The notes: a model not told the origin generated them from the sequence alone. A stretch of 7,678 nucleotides of DNA from an uncultured Bacilli bacterium (GCA_948687865.1 CAPQQE010000023.1:10047-17724), one strand, 5' to 3'. Numbered from the stretch's first letter, positions 1-6,763 are shown. Program-made: numbers and translations.

Positions 1-520
1 CTTCGAGTTTATTTTTATCAAAATTAACAAACTCTATAGTACTATTAACGTTTTCTAATGATTCTTTAATTGCCTTATGATCTTTAGATGCTTCTTTAAC
101 ACTTATAACATCTCCAGGTTTTACCATATATGATGGTATATCAACTTTTTTACCATTTACTAATATATGACCATGGTTAACTATTTGTCTAGCACCTCTT
201 CTTGTTCTAGATAACCCCATTCTAAACACTATGTTATCTAATCTACTTTCAAGTAGCTTTAAGAAGTTCTCACCATGGATACCTTGCATTTTTCCCGCTT
301 TATCAAATAGTAATCTGAATTGCTTTTCATTTAATCCATAAGTGAACTTAACTTTTTGCTTTTCATTTAATTGGATAGAGTAGTTTGAAGCTTTTGCTTT
401 TCTATCCTGTCCATGTTGACCAGGTTTATACGGTCTTTTAGCTAAATCTTTACCATTTTCAAGTGTAGAAAATGAAACTCTACGACTTTTCTTATTAGCA
501 GGTCCAGTATATCTTGACAT
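1..520 (-). CDS. rpsD: 30S ribosomal protein S4, C-terminus cut by window edge
   Basis: S4 is a primary 16S rRNA-binding protein that nucleates assembly of the small subunit body and, in Firmicutes, represses its own mRNA. Reading leftward from ATG at 520, the protein begins [14 protein letters not shown] and continues with [26 protein letters not shown] and the S4 RNA-binding domain ([20 protein letters not shown], then [18 protein letters not shown]), closely like the Bacillus sequence. About 173 residues are present, so some 25-30 C-terminal residues of a ~200-residue protein lie beyond base 1. The N-terminus has no CxxC zinc motifs, so this is the zinc-free form. A near-perfect Shine-Dalgarno (AAAGGAGGA, 529-537) lies just upstream of the start. 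It has its own promoter and a structured leader. Identity is certain. Confidence 0.98.
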   Translation of the reverse strand, partial: MSRYTGPANKKSRRVSFSTLENGKDLAKRPYKPGQHGQDRKAKASNYSIQLNEKQKVKFTYGLNEKQFRLLFDKAGKMQGIHGENFLKLLESRLDNIVFRMGLSRTRRGARQIVNHGHILVNGKKVDIPSYMVKPGDVISVKEASKDHKAIKESLENVNSTIEFVNFDKNKLE

Positions 521-690
521 TTTCCTTTTCCTCCTTTACTAGATTTCAAACCTTTAGTATATTTTTGCCAGTATATAGGGTGTTATTTTTTAATATTTTC
601 TCATACGTAGCATAAAAAGGGTATGATACTAATAATACTTACTCGTAAATAACACATTAAATACTTCAAAAAATGCTACAAAATGTTTGC
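521..690 (-). ncRNA. Structured 5' leader of rpsD, putative S4 autoregulatory pseudoknot
   Basis: From the predicted transcription start near 690 the rpsD mRNA carries about 170 untranslated bases. Three pairings are visible. GTGTTATTT (655-647) pairs over 9 bp with AAATAACAC (588-580). Nested inside, TCATAC (626-621) pairs with GTATGA (606-601). The loop of that inner hairpin holds ATGCTAC (613-607), which is perfectly complementary over 7 bp to GTAGCAT (679-673), upstream of the outer stem. That third pairing would make a pseudoknot. Bacillus rpsD is known to have a leader of similar length through which S4 represses translation, which supports the reading. The actual fold and S4 binding are inferred, not shown. 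Confidence 0.7.
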
Positions 691-696
691 ATAAGT

Positions 697-724
697 ATTA
701 TAACATAAAATATTAAATAGTCAA
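697..724 (-). promoter_or_regulatory. Promoter of rpsD
   Basis: On the minus strand TTGACT (724-719) is followed after 16 bp by a perfect TATAAT (702-697). Start of transcription is expected near 690, giving the long leader. This near-consensus sigma-A promoter fits a highly expressed ribosomal protein gene. Confidence 0.88.
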
Positions 725-757
725 TACAATATAAAGAATATAAAATTATTTTACATT

Positions 758-788
758 AAAAAATATTGAAATTAACATCAATATTTTT
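758..788 (-). terminator. AT-rich intrinsic terminator after the small split gene
   Basis: An 11-bp perfect stem (759-769 with 778-788, loop of 8) ends in a T run when read leftward, starting 6 bases after the stop of the reading frame at 794. It is almost G+C-free (one G-C pair), so it may be weak, but position and orientation fit termination of the leftward unit upstream of rpsD. Confidence 0.7.
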
Positions 789-793
789 GTTTA

Positions 794-1006
794 CTAAATG
801 GTAGATTTTATTGCATCATTTTCATTTTCGTATGAATAAACAAGTGGTATTTTTTCCTCTGTATTAGGTAATATAGAATTTATTCCTTTTATTAAATTAT
901 TATATTCATCCCTTAATTTAGGCAATATTCCATCAAAGTCTACCTCCACATATATTGAATGTATTTTTGATAAATTTGACTTAATATCACTTATAGAATT
1001 CAGCAA
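794..1006 (-). pseudogene. Second reading frame of split small gene, unknown function
   Basis: A 70-codon open frame starts at a possible TTG at 1006 and overlaps the end of the 91-residue frame by 20 bases, in a different frame. No Shine-Dalgarno precedes the TTG, and a stop (TAA, 1012-1010) lies two codons upstream. Independent initiation is therefore doubtful. The product would be soluble, charged and probably helical, with no cysteine and no membrane segment. The simplest reading is that it is the C-terminal part of one protein of about 160 residues whose frame was broken. A programmed +1 shift, or coupled reinitiation at TTG, are alternatives. No family recognised. Confidence 0.5.
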
Positions 1007-1262
1007 ATATTATTTCATAATTATCATCTGAATCTTGCATAATTAATCTATCAATTAGGGAAGCCATTTTTACATTTATATCGTTAATAGTAATATATTT
1101 AAAATATATTTCCCTATACATCCTTTTTGATACTTTTCCAGATTTAAGTAGATCATTTAATAGTTTGGAACTAGTAAATAAGAATCCATTTAATTCCGAA
1201 TATAAAAGTGATATCTTTATTATCTCTGTTCTGATACTTTCAAAGTTTGTATCTCTTTCCAT
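987..1262 (-). CDS. Small helical protein, unknown; possibly N-terminal part of a split gene
   Basis: A 91-residue soluble, charged protein beginning MERDTNFESIRTEI, probably all-helical, with no signal peptide, membrane segment or cysteine. I do not recognise the family. The start at 1262 is well supported by AGGAGGGG (1277-1270) at good spacing and by a strong promoter just upstream, so the gene is expressed. It ends in TGA at 989-987, and another open frame continues at once on the same strand, shifted by one base, to 794. That makes it likely that this is the front part of a longer gene. It lies between rpsD and the 286-residue membrane protein gene, with no link in function visible to either. 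Confidence 0.65.
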   Translation of the reverse strand: MERDTNFESIRTEIIKISLLYSELNGFLFTSSKLLNDLLKSGKVSKRMYREIYFKYITINDINVKMASLIDRLIMQDSDDNYEIIFAEFYK

Positions 1263-1294
1263 TTAAAATCCCCTCCTAGAAATTAATGTCCAAT

Positions 1295-1323
1295 ATGATA
1301 ACATAGGTTAACTATATTGTCAA
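1295..1323 (-). promoter_or_regulatory. Promoter of the small split gene
   Basis: Consensus TTGACA (1323-1318), 17 bp spacer, then TATCAT (1300-1295), giving a short 5' UTR of about 25 bases before ATG 1262. The spacer contains a near-palindrome around GTTAAC (1307-1312), which might be an operator. It lies only 20 bases beyond the stop of the 286-residue gene, so the small gene can be transcribed independently. Confidence 0.82.
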
Positions 1324-1343
1324 ATAAAATTTATTGATATAAT

Positions 1344-2204
1344 TTAGTTGTTCTTTTCTCTTAACATTTGTAGTTTTATTATATCTTCATCACAATCACA
1401 TGAATTTAGATTATTTTTTTCTTTTATTTCCTTTTTACATTTATCAATTATATTAATAAGTTCTTCATTATAGTATTGATCTATTACTTCTTTAGTTGGT
1501 TTACCTATATCTTTTACATGTTTAATAAGTAAATACATAAACGCTTCAACTGACAAACAAGAAAGTAAAGTAAAAATAGTATCTATAGAAAACTTTTTTA
1601 CTGGTATTAATCTTGTTTCATACTCTTTAGTACTTTCATTGTATAATATAGCTTTTAAATATGGTTCTTTCTCAAGTTCTGCCATAGATATTGTACTTTT
1701 TTGCTGAATCTTGTTACTTATTGGATTTCCAAAGACTTCATCTAGATTTTCTACTTTGCCATTTAATATATTATTTAATCCATATTTAGTTGATTTCAAA
1801 TTGTACACTTTGATTGCTCTTGTAAATTTACCATCATCACTTTTTTCCCATTTTCCATAATAATAAAGAATATTATCATTTTGATTAAATTCATCAAATT
1901 GATTTTCAACTTCTATAACACCTGTATTGTCAATAACTGTCTTCATTTTTAAGTATTCTCTTTTATAGAAGTCTTCATCCCTTTTGTATGGATACAAAAA
2001 GGCAAAAGTAGCCGCTACAAATATATGAGAAAGAGGTGTAACTGATTCTATAATATTAGATATCCCTTTTTTCAGTTTTACCTTTTTCTTAAGAACTTCT
2101 CTAGCCTCTACATATTTTTCTAAATCTTTTGTTTCTTTATTCTCTTTTATAACTTTATCTAATTCATCTAAAATTTCATTTTTGTTATCATTTATTTCTT
2201 TCAT
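1344..2204 (-). CDS. Two-pass membrane protein with external domain, unknown function
   Basis: A 286-residue protein I cannot assign to a family. Residues 1-48 are lysine/glutamate-rich and probably helical. A first hydrophobic segment covers about 50-71 and a second about 206-228. Between them, residues 75-205 form a polar domain with beta-like stretches (ILYYYGKWEKSDDGKFTRAI). The lysine-rich N-terminus suggests that both tails are cytoplasmic and the middle domain is outside, an inference from charge only. The C-terminal tail is charged and carries CDCDED near residue 269. There is no signal peptidase or lipobox site. Start ATG 2204 is preceded by AGAAGGG (2221-2215) at slightly long spacing and by a good promoter. 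The gene is divergent from ezrA, so a role in the envelope is plausible but unproven. Confidence 0.82.
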   Translation of the reverse strand: MKEINDNKNEILDELDKVIKENKETKDLEKYVEAREVLKKKVKLKKGISNIIESVTPLSHIFVAATFAFLYPYKRDEDFYKREYLKMKTVIDNTGVIEVENQFDEFNQNDNILYYYGKWEKSDDGKFTRAIKVYNLKSTKYGLNNILNGKVENLDEVFGNPISNKIQQKSTISMAELEKEPYLKAILYNESTKEYETRLIPVKKFSIDTIFTLLSCLSVEAFMYLLIKHVKDIGKPTKEVIDQYYNEELINIIDKCKKEIKEKNNLNSCDCDEDIIKLQMLREKNN

Positions 2205-2232
2205 TATAACATCGCCCTTCTAACGAAAATGT

Positions 2233-2261
2233 ATTATATCATAACTTAATTTTTAATTCAA
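2233..2261 (-). promoter_or_regulatory. Promoter of the 286-residue membrane protein gene
   Basis: TTGAAT (2261-2256), 17 bp, TATAAT (2238-2233) on the minus strand, with transcription expected to begin about 22 bases before the start codon. Good match to a sigma-A promoter. Confidence 0.8.
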
Positions 2262-2301
2262 GCAGTATAATTTTAGATTATAATTATCAAGTAAAAATTT
2301 T

Positions 2302-2334
2302 ATCTTAAGTTTAACTAGCAATCTTAGGTTAAAC
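2302..2334. repeat. Tandem 14-bp direct repeat in the divergent intergenic region
   Basis: ATCTTAAGTTTAAC (2302-2315) and ATCTTAGGTTAAAC (2321-2334) agree at 12 of 14 positions, separated by 5 bases. The ends GTTTAAC and GTTAAAC also form a 7-bp inverted repeat. It lies about 40 bp upstream of the -35 of the leftward gene and about 84 bp upstream of that proposed for ezrA, where a shared regulator could bind. That role is inference. Confidence 0.5.
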
Positions 2335-2417
2335 AAAATGTATTAAATAATATAGTTATTTTCTTAATGCATAAGATAACAAGTTTTTTATAAAAATAAA
2401 AATAGTGTAGAAATAAG

Positions 2418-2446
2418 TTTAAAAATAAGAGATTTTATGATAAAAT
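2418..2446 (+). promoter_or_regulatory. Probable promoter of ezrA
   Basis: TTTAAA (2418-2423), 17 bp, TAAAAT (2441-2446). The -35 match is modest and the -10 match good. Transcription would start near 2453, close to the Shine-Dalgarno AGAGGTGAT (2458-2466). No better candidate is seen between 2340 and 2460. Confidence 0.5.
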
Positions 2447-2469
2447 GAATATATAATAGAGGTGATATA

Positions 2470-4182
2470 GTGAATAATGCACTTTTAGTATTTACAATTT
2501 ATATGATAACTATAATCATTTTAATTGTGATATATATTATTAGAAATTCTAAACAAAGTAAAAAACTAAAAGAATCTATTAATGAACTTGAAAAAGAGAA
2601 AAATCTTATTATTAATGCTCCTATATTAAATGAGTTATCTAAGGTTGAAGCATTAGTTAGAGATGAAAAGTTAAAATATAAATATGATAATTGGCAACAT
2701 AAATTTGATGATATAAGAAATGTATATCTTCCTAAGATAACAGATATGCTTATTGAATCAGATGAATTAATTGCAAGTAAAGATTATAAAAGATTAAATC
2801 CATTACTTGCAGACATAGAACTTAAAATATATAAACTAAGAGAAAAAACAAATAAACTTCTTTCTGAAATAAAAGAAATAACTTTAAGTGAAGAAAAAAA
2901 TAGAAATCAAATAGTTAAGTTAAAGAACAAATATAGAAACATAAAACAAGATTACGAGAAAAATAGTGCATATTATAAACCTGTAAATAATCAAATAGAA
3001 TTACAATTTGAAAACATAGAAAAAAGATTTCAAGAATTTGAAATTGTAATGGAAAAGAAAGATTATGATGAGATAAACTATATTGTAAAAGGTATTAGCG
3101 AAATGGTTGATCATATAGAATATGTGATAAAAGAGGTACCTGCGATATTAATTATGTGTAATGAATTAATACCAAGTAAAATATCAGATATTTCTAATTT
3201 ATATATAAAAATGACCAGAGAATTATATCAACTTGATTATTTAAATGTAGAATATAATATAAAAGAAACTGAAAAAAGAGTAAAAGATGTGCTTGATAGG
3301 GTAAAAGTCTTAAATTTAGAAGATGTTGTGTTTGAACTTAAAACAATAGTTAATTATTATGATTCATTATATAACGATTTTGAATATGAAAAATTATGCA
3401 AAAGTACCTTTGAGTCAAATGTTAAATCTTTTAAAAATAAATTAGTTAGAACAAATAAGATAATAAGTAATTTAATGGGTCAACTTGACTCACTCGCATC
3501 TACTTACGATTTATCAGAAGATGATGTAAAAAGATTAAATATTATAAATGATGAAACAAAAAAGATAAAAGATACGTATAATAATTTAATGGATTGTAAT
3601 AAAAATCATACATTTCCATATTCAAAAATGGTAAAAGAATTAGATGTACTTATTATAAAGATTTCGAAGTTAGAGGAATCTTTGAATTATGATTTAAAAA
3701 CTATAGGAAGTATGAAAGATGATGAGATAAGAGCAAGGGAACAATTAGATAATATTAAAAATTTATTAAAAAAAGCAAAAAATAGGATAAGATTATATAA
3801 TATACCTGTTATACCAGATAATTATTTTATAGAATTACAAGATGCATCAGACGCTATAAAAGAAATTCAAAAAGAACTAAACAAAAAACCTATCAACATT
3901 GAAATTTTAAATATAAGAGTTGATACAGCAAGAGATTTAGTTTTTAAAGTATTTAATACGACTAATAGTTTACTAAAGACTATAGTAATGTTAGAAGAAA
4001 CTATGGTATATGGTAACAGATATAGAAGTTATAAAGAAAAAGTCAATGAAGGCCTTAGTATTGCTGAAAAATTATTTTATAAAGGTGAATATAAAAAAGC
4101 ATTAGAAATAACAATAAATGCAATAGACTATGTTGAACCAGGAATACATAATAAAATAATGAAGGCTTATAATGAAAACTAG
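2470..4182 (+). CDS. ezrA: Septation ring formation regulator EzrA
   Basis: EzrA is a membrane-tethered coiled-coil protein that binds FtsZ, prevents extra Z-rings at the poles and helps couple division to wall synthesis in Bacilli. The 570 residues match the usual length (562 in B. subtilis). A hydrophobic segment spans about 5-24 with a short outside N-terminus, followed by a long charged, helical cytoplasmic region expected to form spectrin-like repeats. The C-terminus carries the family signature YGNRYRS (514-520), then AEKLFYKGEYKKALE and VEPG. As I recall the conserved 'QNR' patch, the N and R are present, but the expected Q just before YGNR is V here; this needs an alignment. Start is GTG at 2470 with AGAGGTGAT upstream. 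rpsD is nearby, as in Bacillus. A membrane protein gene follows in the same unit. Confidence 0.93.
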   Translation: MNNALLVFTIYMITIIILIVIYIIRNSKQSKKLKESINELEKEKNLIINAPILNELSKVEALVRDEKLKYKYDNWQHKFDDIRNVYLPKITDMLIESDELIASKDYKRLNPLLADIELKIYKLREKTNKLLSEIKEITLSEEKNRNQIVKLKNKYRNIKQDYEKNSAYYKPVNNQIELQFENIEKRFQEFEIVMEKKDYDEINYIVKGISEMVDHIEYVIKEVPAILIMCNELIPSKISDISNLYIKMTRELYQLDYLNVEYNIKETEKRVKDVLDRVKVLNLEDVVFELKTIVNYYDSLYNDFEYEKLCKSTFESNVKSFKNKLVRTNKIISNLMGQLDSLASTYDLSEDDVKRLNIINDETKKIKDTYNNLMDCNKNHTFPYSKMVKELDVLIIKISKLEESLNYDLKTIGSMKDDEIRAREQLDNIKNLLKKAKNRIRLYNIPVIPDNYFIELQDASDAIKEIQKELNKKPINIEILNIRVDTARDLVFKVFNTTNSLLKTIVMLEETMVYGNRYRSYKEKVNEGLSIAEKLFYKGEYKKALEITINAIDYVEPGIHNKIMKAYNEN

Positions 4183-4193
4183 GAGGTACAATA

Positions 4194-4943
4194 ATGGATA
4201 AAGTTAATGAACAATTAAATAAGAAAAAAATGCAAATTTTGGAAAAATTGGACACTCTTTACTTAACTGATGAATTACAAGAAGAAATAAAAAGAGAAAA
4301 TAGAAATATAGAATCAAAAATTAATATGCAAAAATCCGTTAAATTTGCATTAGGAAGTTTAAAGTTAAAGAAAATAAAAAAGACACTACTAACGATATCT
4401 CTATCAGCAAGTATGATTGCTTCCGGAATAATGGGGGCAGGGATACAAAAGGAATTATCAAAAAATAGTGATAAAACTTCCTCAATATATGATACTATTA
4501 CACCAACTGAAGGATTATATAATGCTCCTGATGAAGTTATAATTGAGTACGTTAATAGTTCTTTTTCAGATTTTAATGAATATGTAAATTATGGATATCA
4601 GGATGTTGCACAAAATTGGATAAATGCTATGCAAGAGTCATATTATAATCCAGTTATGAGATCTTATTATGATTATAAAGAAACTAATGATGATAATTAT
4701 TATAAAGAATTTAAAAATAATGCATTAAAATACGAGGAAAGATTAATAGAATATAAAGAGTCATTTAGTTTCGATAATTCAATATATAAATATGCAAAAT
4801 GTATTGATGGCGAAGTATGTGTACCATATGCAGGCATAATTAGTGATAGTACTTTACCACAAAATAGCTATGTAGACAATCAAATAGTATACATTAAAGT
4901 AAGTGACCTTACTAAAGAACAAGAAAATAGTTTAAAAAAATGA
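4194..4943 (+). CDS. Single-pass membrane protein, unknown, co-transcribed with ezrA
   Basis: A 249-residue protein starting 11 bases after the ezrA stop. Its Shine-Dalgarno AGGAGGT (4181-4187) overlaps that stop codon, so the two are surely one operon. Residues 1-62 are strongly charged and helical, with a basic cluster (KLKKIKK) before one hydrophobic segment at about 64-84 (LLTISLSASMIASGIMGAG). The rest should lie outside the membrane. That outer part is unusually tyrosine-rich (about 115-185) and has two cysteines (203 and 209) six residues apart that could form a disulfide. No lipobox, LPxTG or known domain was recognised. Being tied to ezrA, a role at the divisome or in wall synthesis is a reasonable guess, not shown. 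The last codons form the first arm of the terminator. Confidence 0.85.
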   Translation: MDKVNEQLNKKKMQILEKLDTLYLTDELQEEIKRENRNIESKINMQKSVKFALGSLKLKKIKKTLLTISLSASMIASGIMGAGIQKELSKNSDKTSSIYDTITPTEGLYNAPDEVIIEYVNSSFSDFNEYVNYGYQDVAQNWINAMQESYYNPVMRSYYDYKETNDDNYYKEFKNNALKYEERLIEYKESFSFDNSIYKYAKCIDGEVCVPYAGIISDSTLPQNSYVDNQIVYIKVSDLTKEQENSLKK

Positions 4944-4963
4944 TTAGAGTAATCATTTTTTTT
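4934..4963 (+). terminator. Intrinsic terminator of the ezrA operon
   Basis: A 13-bp stem (4934-4946 with 4950-4962), 3-base loop GAG, ends in eight T. The first arm contains the last lysine codons and the TGA stop of the upstream gene, so the coding end doubles as terminator. It separates the ezrA pair from the NodB-like gene 31 bases further on. Confidence 0.85.
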
Positions 4964-4993
4964 AATGTTCATATAATTTATTAGGTGATAATT

Positions 4994-5833
4994 ATGCTTA
5001 ATAGAATATTTAAAGTATGTATGGTATTATTACTTGCGGGATTTAGTTTTTTTTATACAGAAAAAGTTACGAAAATTGCTAGAAATAAAGATCCTATAAT
5101 GGTCCAAATAAATGATTATAAATATGGGAGAAAAGTATCATCTATTGATCCAACTATAAAGAATGATGAATATATAACAGGTAAAAATGGATGTGAAGTT
5201 GATTCATTAGCAAGTTATAATAAAATGAAAAGTGTAGGGGAATTTAAAGAAGAACTAATAGTTATGAAGGAAATAACTAGTAATGATGATATATCTAACA
5301 AATATGTTATAGGTGGAAATAAAAAAGAAAAGAATATTAGCATCATATTTTTTGTTCATGATAATATAAATAATGAATTAGTTGATTTTTTAAACAATAA
5401 AAAAATAATTGCTAATTTCTTTATAGATGGAGAATATCTAGAAAAAAATTTAATTACAGTTAAATTTTTATCAGAAAATAGTAATATATACTATATGGGA
5501 ATAAATGATAAATATGATGATGACTATATGCTCTATCATAATAACTTGATAAGCATGAATGGAACTAACGAATCAAAATATTGTTTTGTAAATGATAAAA
5601 ATAACGAAACTTTAAAATTATGTAGTGATTATGGAATGGTTACAATTAAATCAAATGTTATTAAAGATGGAATATATAAATACATAAAATCTAATTTAAA
5701 TAATGGTGCTATATTTGCAATAAATGATGATAAATTAGATGAAATAAAAGTATCAATCAATTATATATTATCAAAAGGTTATAATATAGTTTCTTTAGAA
5801 AAATTATTGAATGAATCAAATGAATGTAATTAA
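4994..5833 (+). CDS. Membrane-anchored NodB-like protein, probably catalytically inactive deacetylase homologue
   Basis: A 279-residue protein with an N-terminal membrane anchor (about 4-21) and an outside domain. Residues 30-110 form a region with NGCEVDSLASYNKM and KYVIGGNKKEKN, followed by a fold resembling polysaccharide deacetylases. ISIIFFVHDN (115-124) sits where active enzymes have TFDDG, KKIIANFFIDGEYLEKN (136-152) matches the KATFFV-G strand, and the end GAIFAINDD...YILSKGYNIVSLEKLL (238-272) matches the last strand and helix. No metal-binding Asp-Asp or HxxxH motif, no RxPY and no final L-H motif are seen, so hydrolysis is unlikely. It may bind glycan or act as a scaffold. I chose ATG 4994 over GTG 4985 because AGGTGAT (4983-4989) is then properly spaced; the GTG lies inside it. 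Assignment rests on recalled fold pattern, so moderate certainty. Confidence 0.72.
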   Translation: MLNRIFKVCMVLLLAGFSFFYTEKVTKIARNKDPIMVQINDYKYGRKVSSIDPTIKNDEYITGKNGCEVDSLASYNKMKSVGEFKEELIVMKEITSNDDISNKYVIGGNKKEKNISIIFFVHDNINNELVDFLNNKKIIANFFIDGEYLEKNLITVKFLSENSNIYYMGINDKYDDDYMLYHNNLISMNGTNESKYCFVNDKNNETLKLCSDYGMVTIKSNVIKDGIYKYIKSNLNNGAIFAINDDKLDEIKVSINYILSKGYNIVSLEKLLNESNECN

Positions 5834-5834
5834 T

Positions 5835-5862
5835 AATAAAAGAGCAATTATGCTCTTTTATT
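5835..5862. terminator. Bidirectional terminator between convergent genes
   Basis: A 12-bp perfect stem (5835-5846 with 5851-5862), loop ATTA, with G+C in the upper stem (AGAGC/GCTCT) and A/T-rich flanks. It starts two bases after the stop of the NodB-like gene and includes the stop of the amidase on the other strand, so it can serve both transcripts. Confidence 0.85.
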
Positions 5863-6700
5863 TAAATAACTTCTCAAATGTATTTTTTCCGCACAATCCA
5901 TCAACTGCTAGTTTATTAGATTTTTGAAAAGATTTTACTGCTTTTATAGTTTTATCTCCATATATTCCATCTACTTCAATATTGTATCCTTTAATAAATA
6001 ACATAGCCTGAACCAAATATGTAATATTTCCAGAATCATTTTTTTTTAGTACTGGACATGCCTTCTTTGTTTTAGAACCAAATATACCATCAACATCTAG
6101 ATTAGATTTAAATTGATTATTAAATTCGGTTTGAAGGCCTTTTATAAATAGTTTTTTTGTATCTGGACCAAATATACCATCAATATTTATATTACTAGAA
6201 TAACGAGAATTTAGTGTGCTTTGAATTGATTTAATTTTATCATTTCCATTATTAGAATGATTATTTGATGCATTAGCTATTTCATTGAATGGGAAATTAC
6301 TTCCTGGACATGCAGTAGCATTTACACCTGAATGACCTTCTACTTTATCTATGTTATATTTTTGTTTTAAATATGATACTAATTCTTTTAATGAGTTTTT
6401 TTGAATATCATTCATTTTTTCATTTTGAAAGTTTCCTTCAGCACATATACCAATAGAATTATAGTTTGCGCCATATGCATGTGCACCAATCATATTTTCT
6501 TCTCTACCTCTATATATATCTCCATCTTTAGTTACAAAAAAATGATAGCCTATTTTAGAGTATCCTTTATTTTTATGCCATCTATCAATATCATCTGCTG
6601 TACAATTTGCAATAGCGGCATGATGAAGTATTATTCTACTAGTAGATTTCCTTATATCCATATTACCATTTGTAGTATATGTTTTTTCAATAATATTCAA
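5858..6700 (-). CDS. N-acetylmuramoyl-L-alanine amidase (PGRP/amidase_2) with peptidoglycan-binding repeats
   Basis: Zinc amidase that cleaves the bond between MurNAc and L-Ala in peptidoglycan. Residues 22-135 hold the catalytic domain: RIILHHAA gives zinc ligand H26, the conserved Tyr is Y52 in GYHFFV, and VEGHSG...TACPG gives H123 and C131 with T129 at the place of the accessory residue. After a Ser/Asn-rich linker (143-154) come DGxxGxxT motifs at about 174, 204, 244 and 267, typical of PG_binding_1 repeats. There is no signal peptide, so export must use another route (a holin, lysis or non-classical), as in phage endolysins. The start is TTG at 6700, preceded directly by an in-frame TAA. 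AAGGAAGTGA (6718-6709) is a 9/10 Shine-Dalgarno match with good spacing, which favours TTG over M14. It is a lone gene: no holin or phage gene is beside it. Confidence 0.92.
   Translation of the reverse strand: MNIIEKTYTTNGNMDIRKSTSRIILHHAAIANCTADDIDRWHKNKGYSKIGYHFFVTKDGDIYRGREENMIGAHAYGANYNSIGICAEGNFQNEKMNDIQKNSLKELVSYLKQKYNIDKVEGHSGVNATACPGSNFPFNEIANASNNHSNNGNDKIKSIQSTLNSRYSSNINIDGIFGPDTKKLFIKGLQTEFNNQFKSNLDVDGIFGSKTKKACPVLKKNDSGNITYLVQAMLFIKGYNIEVDGIYGDKTIKAVKSFQKSNKLAVDGLCGKNTFEKLFK
6077..6183. repeat. Intragenic 17-bp direct repeat, 90 bp apart, in the amidase gene
   Basis: ACCAAATATACCATCAA occurs identically at 6077-6093 and 6167-6183. The spacing is exactly 30 codons, and both encode the DGIFG core of successive peptidoglycan-binding motifs. 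This marks internal duplication of the wall-binding module and a possible recombination site. Confidence 0.85.
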
Positions 6701-6763
6701 TTAATTTTTCACTTCCTTCCTATATAAATTTATTAAGTATACAAATTAATGTATCTTTATTAA

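Noticed and set aside
2385..2410. AT-only hairpin (TTTTTATAAAAA) as a terminator
   Set aside because: No G+C in the stem, no gene ends nearby on either strand; expected by chance in this composition.
4055..4255. 66-codon minus-strand open frame
   Set aside because: It lies across the end of ezrA and start of the next gene, both well supported on the other strand, and its Phe/Leu/Tyr-rich product is the antisense of Lys/Glu-rich coding sequence.
4972..4977. TATAAT as a separate promoter for the NodB-like gene
   Set aside because: No -35 at 16-18 bp and no TG extension; such hexamers are common in this AT-rich DNA. How this gene is transcribed after the terminator stays open: read-through, or a promoter I cannot see.
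4985..4993. GTG start three codons upstream for the NodB-like gene
   Set aside because: This GTG is part of the Shine-Dalgarno AGGTGAT that serves ATG 4994.
6401..6727. 108-codon plus-strand open frame
   Set aside because: Antisense of the amidase catalytic domain, which has clear zinc ligands; the product is composition noise.
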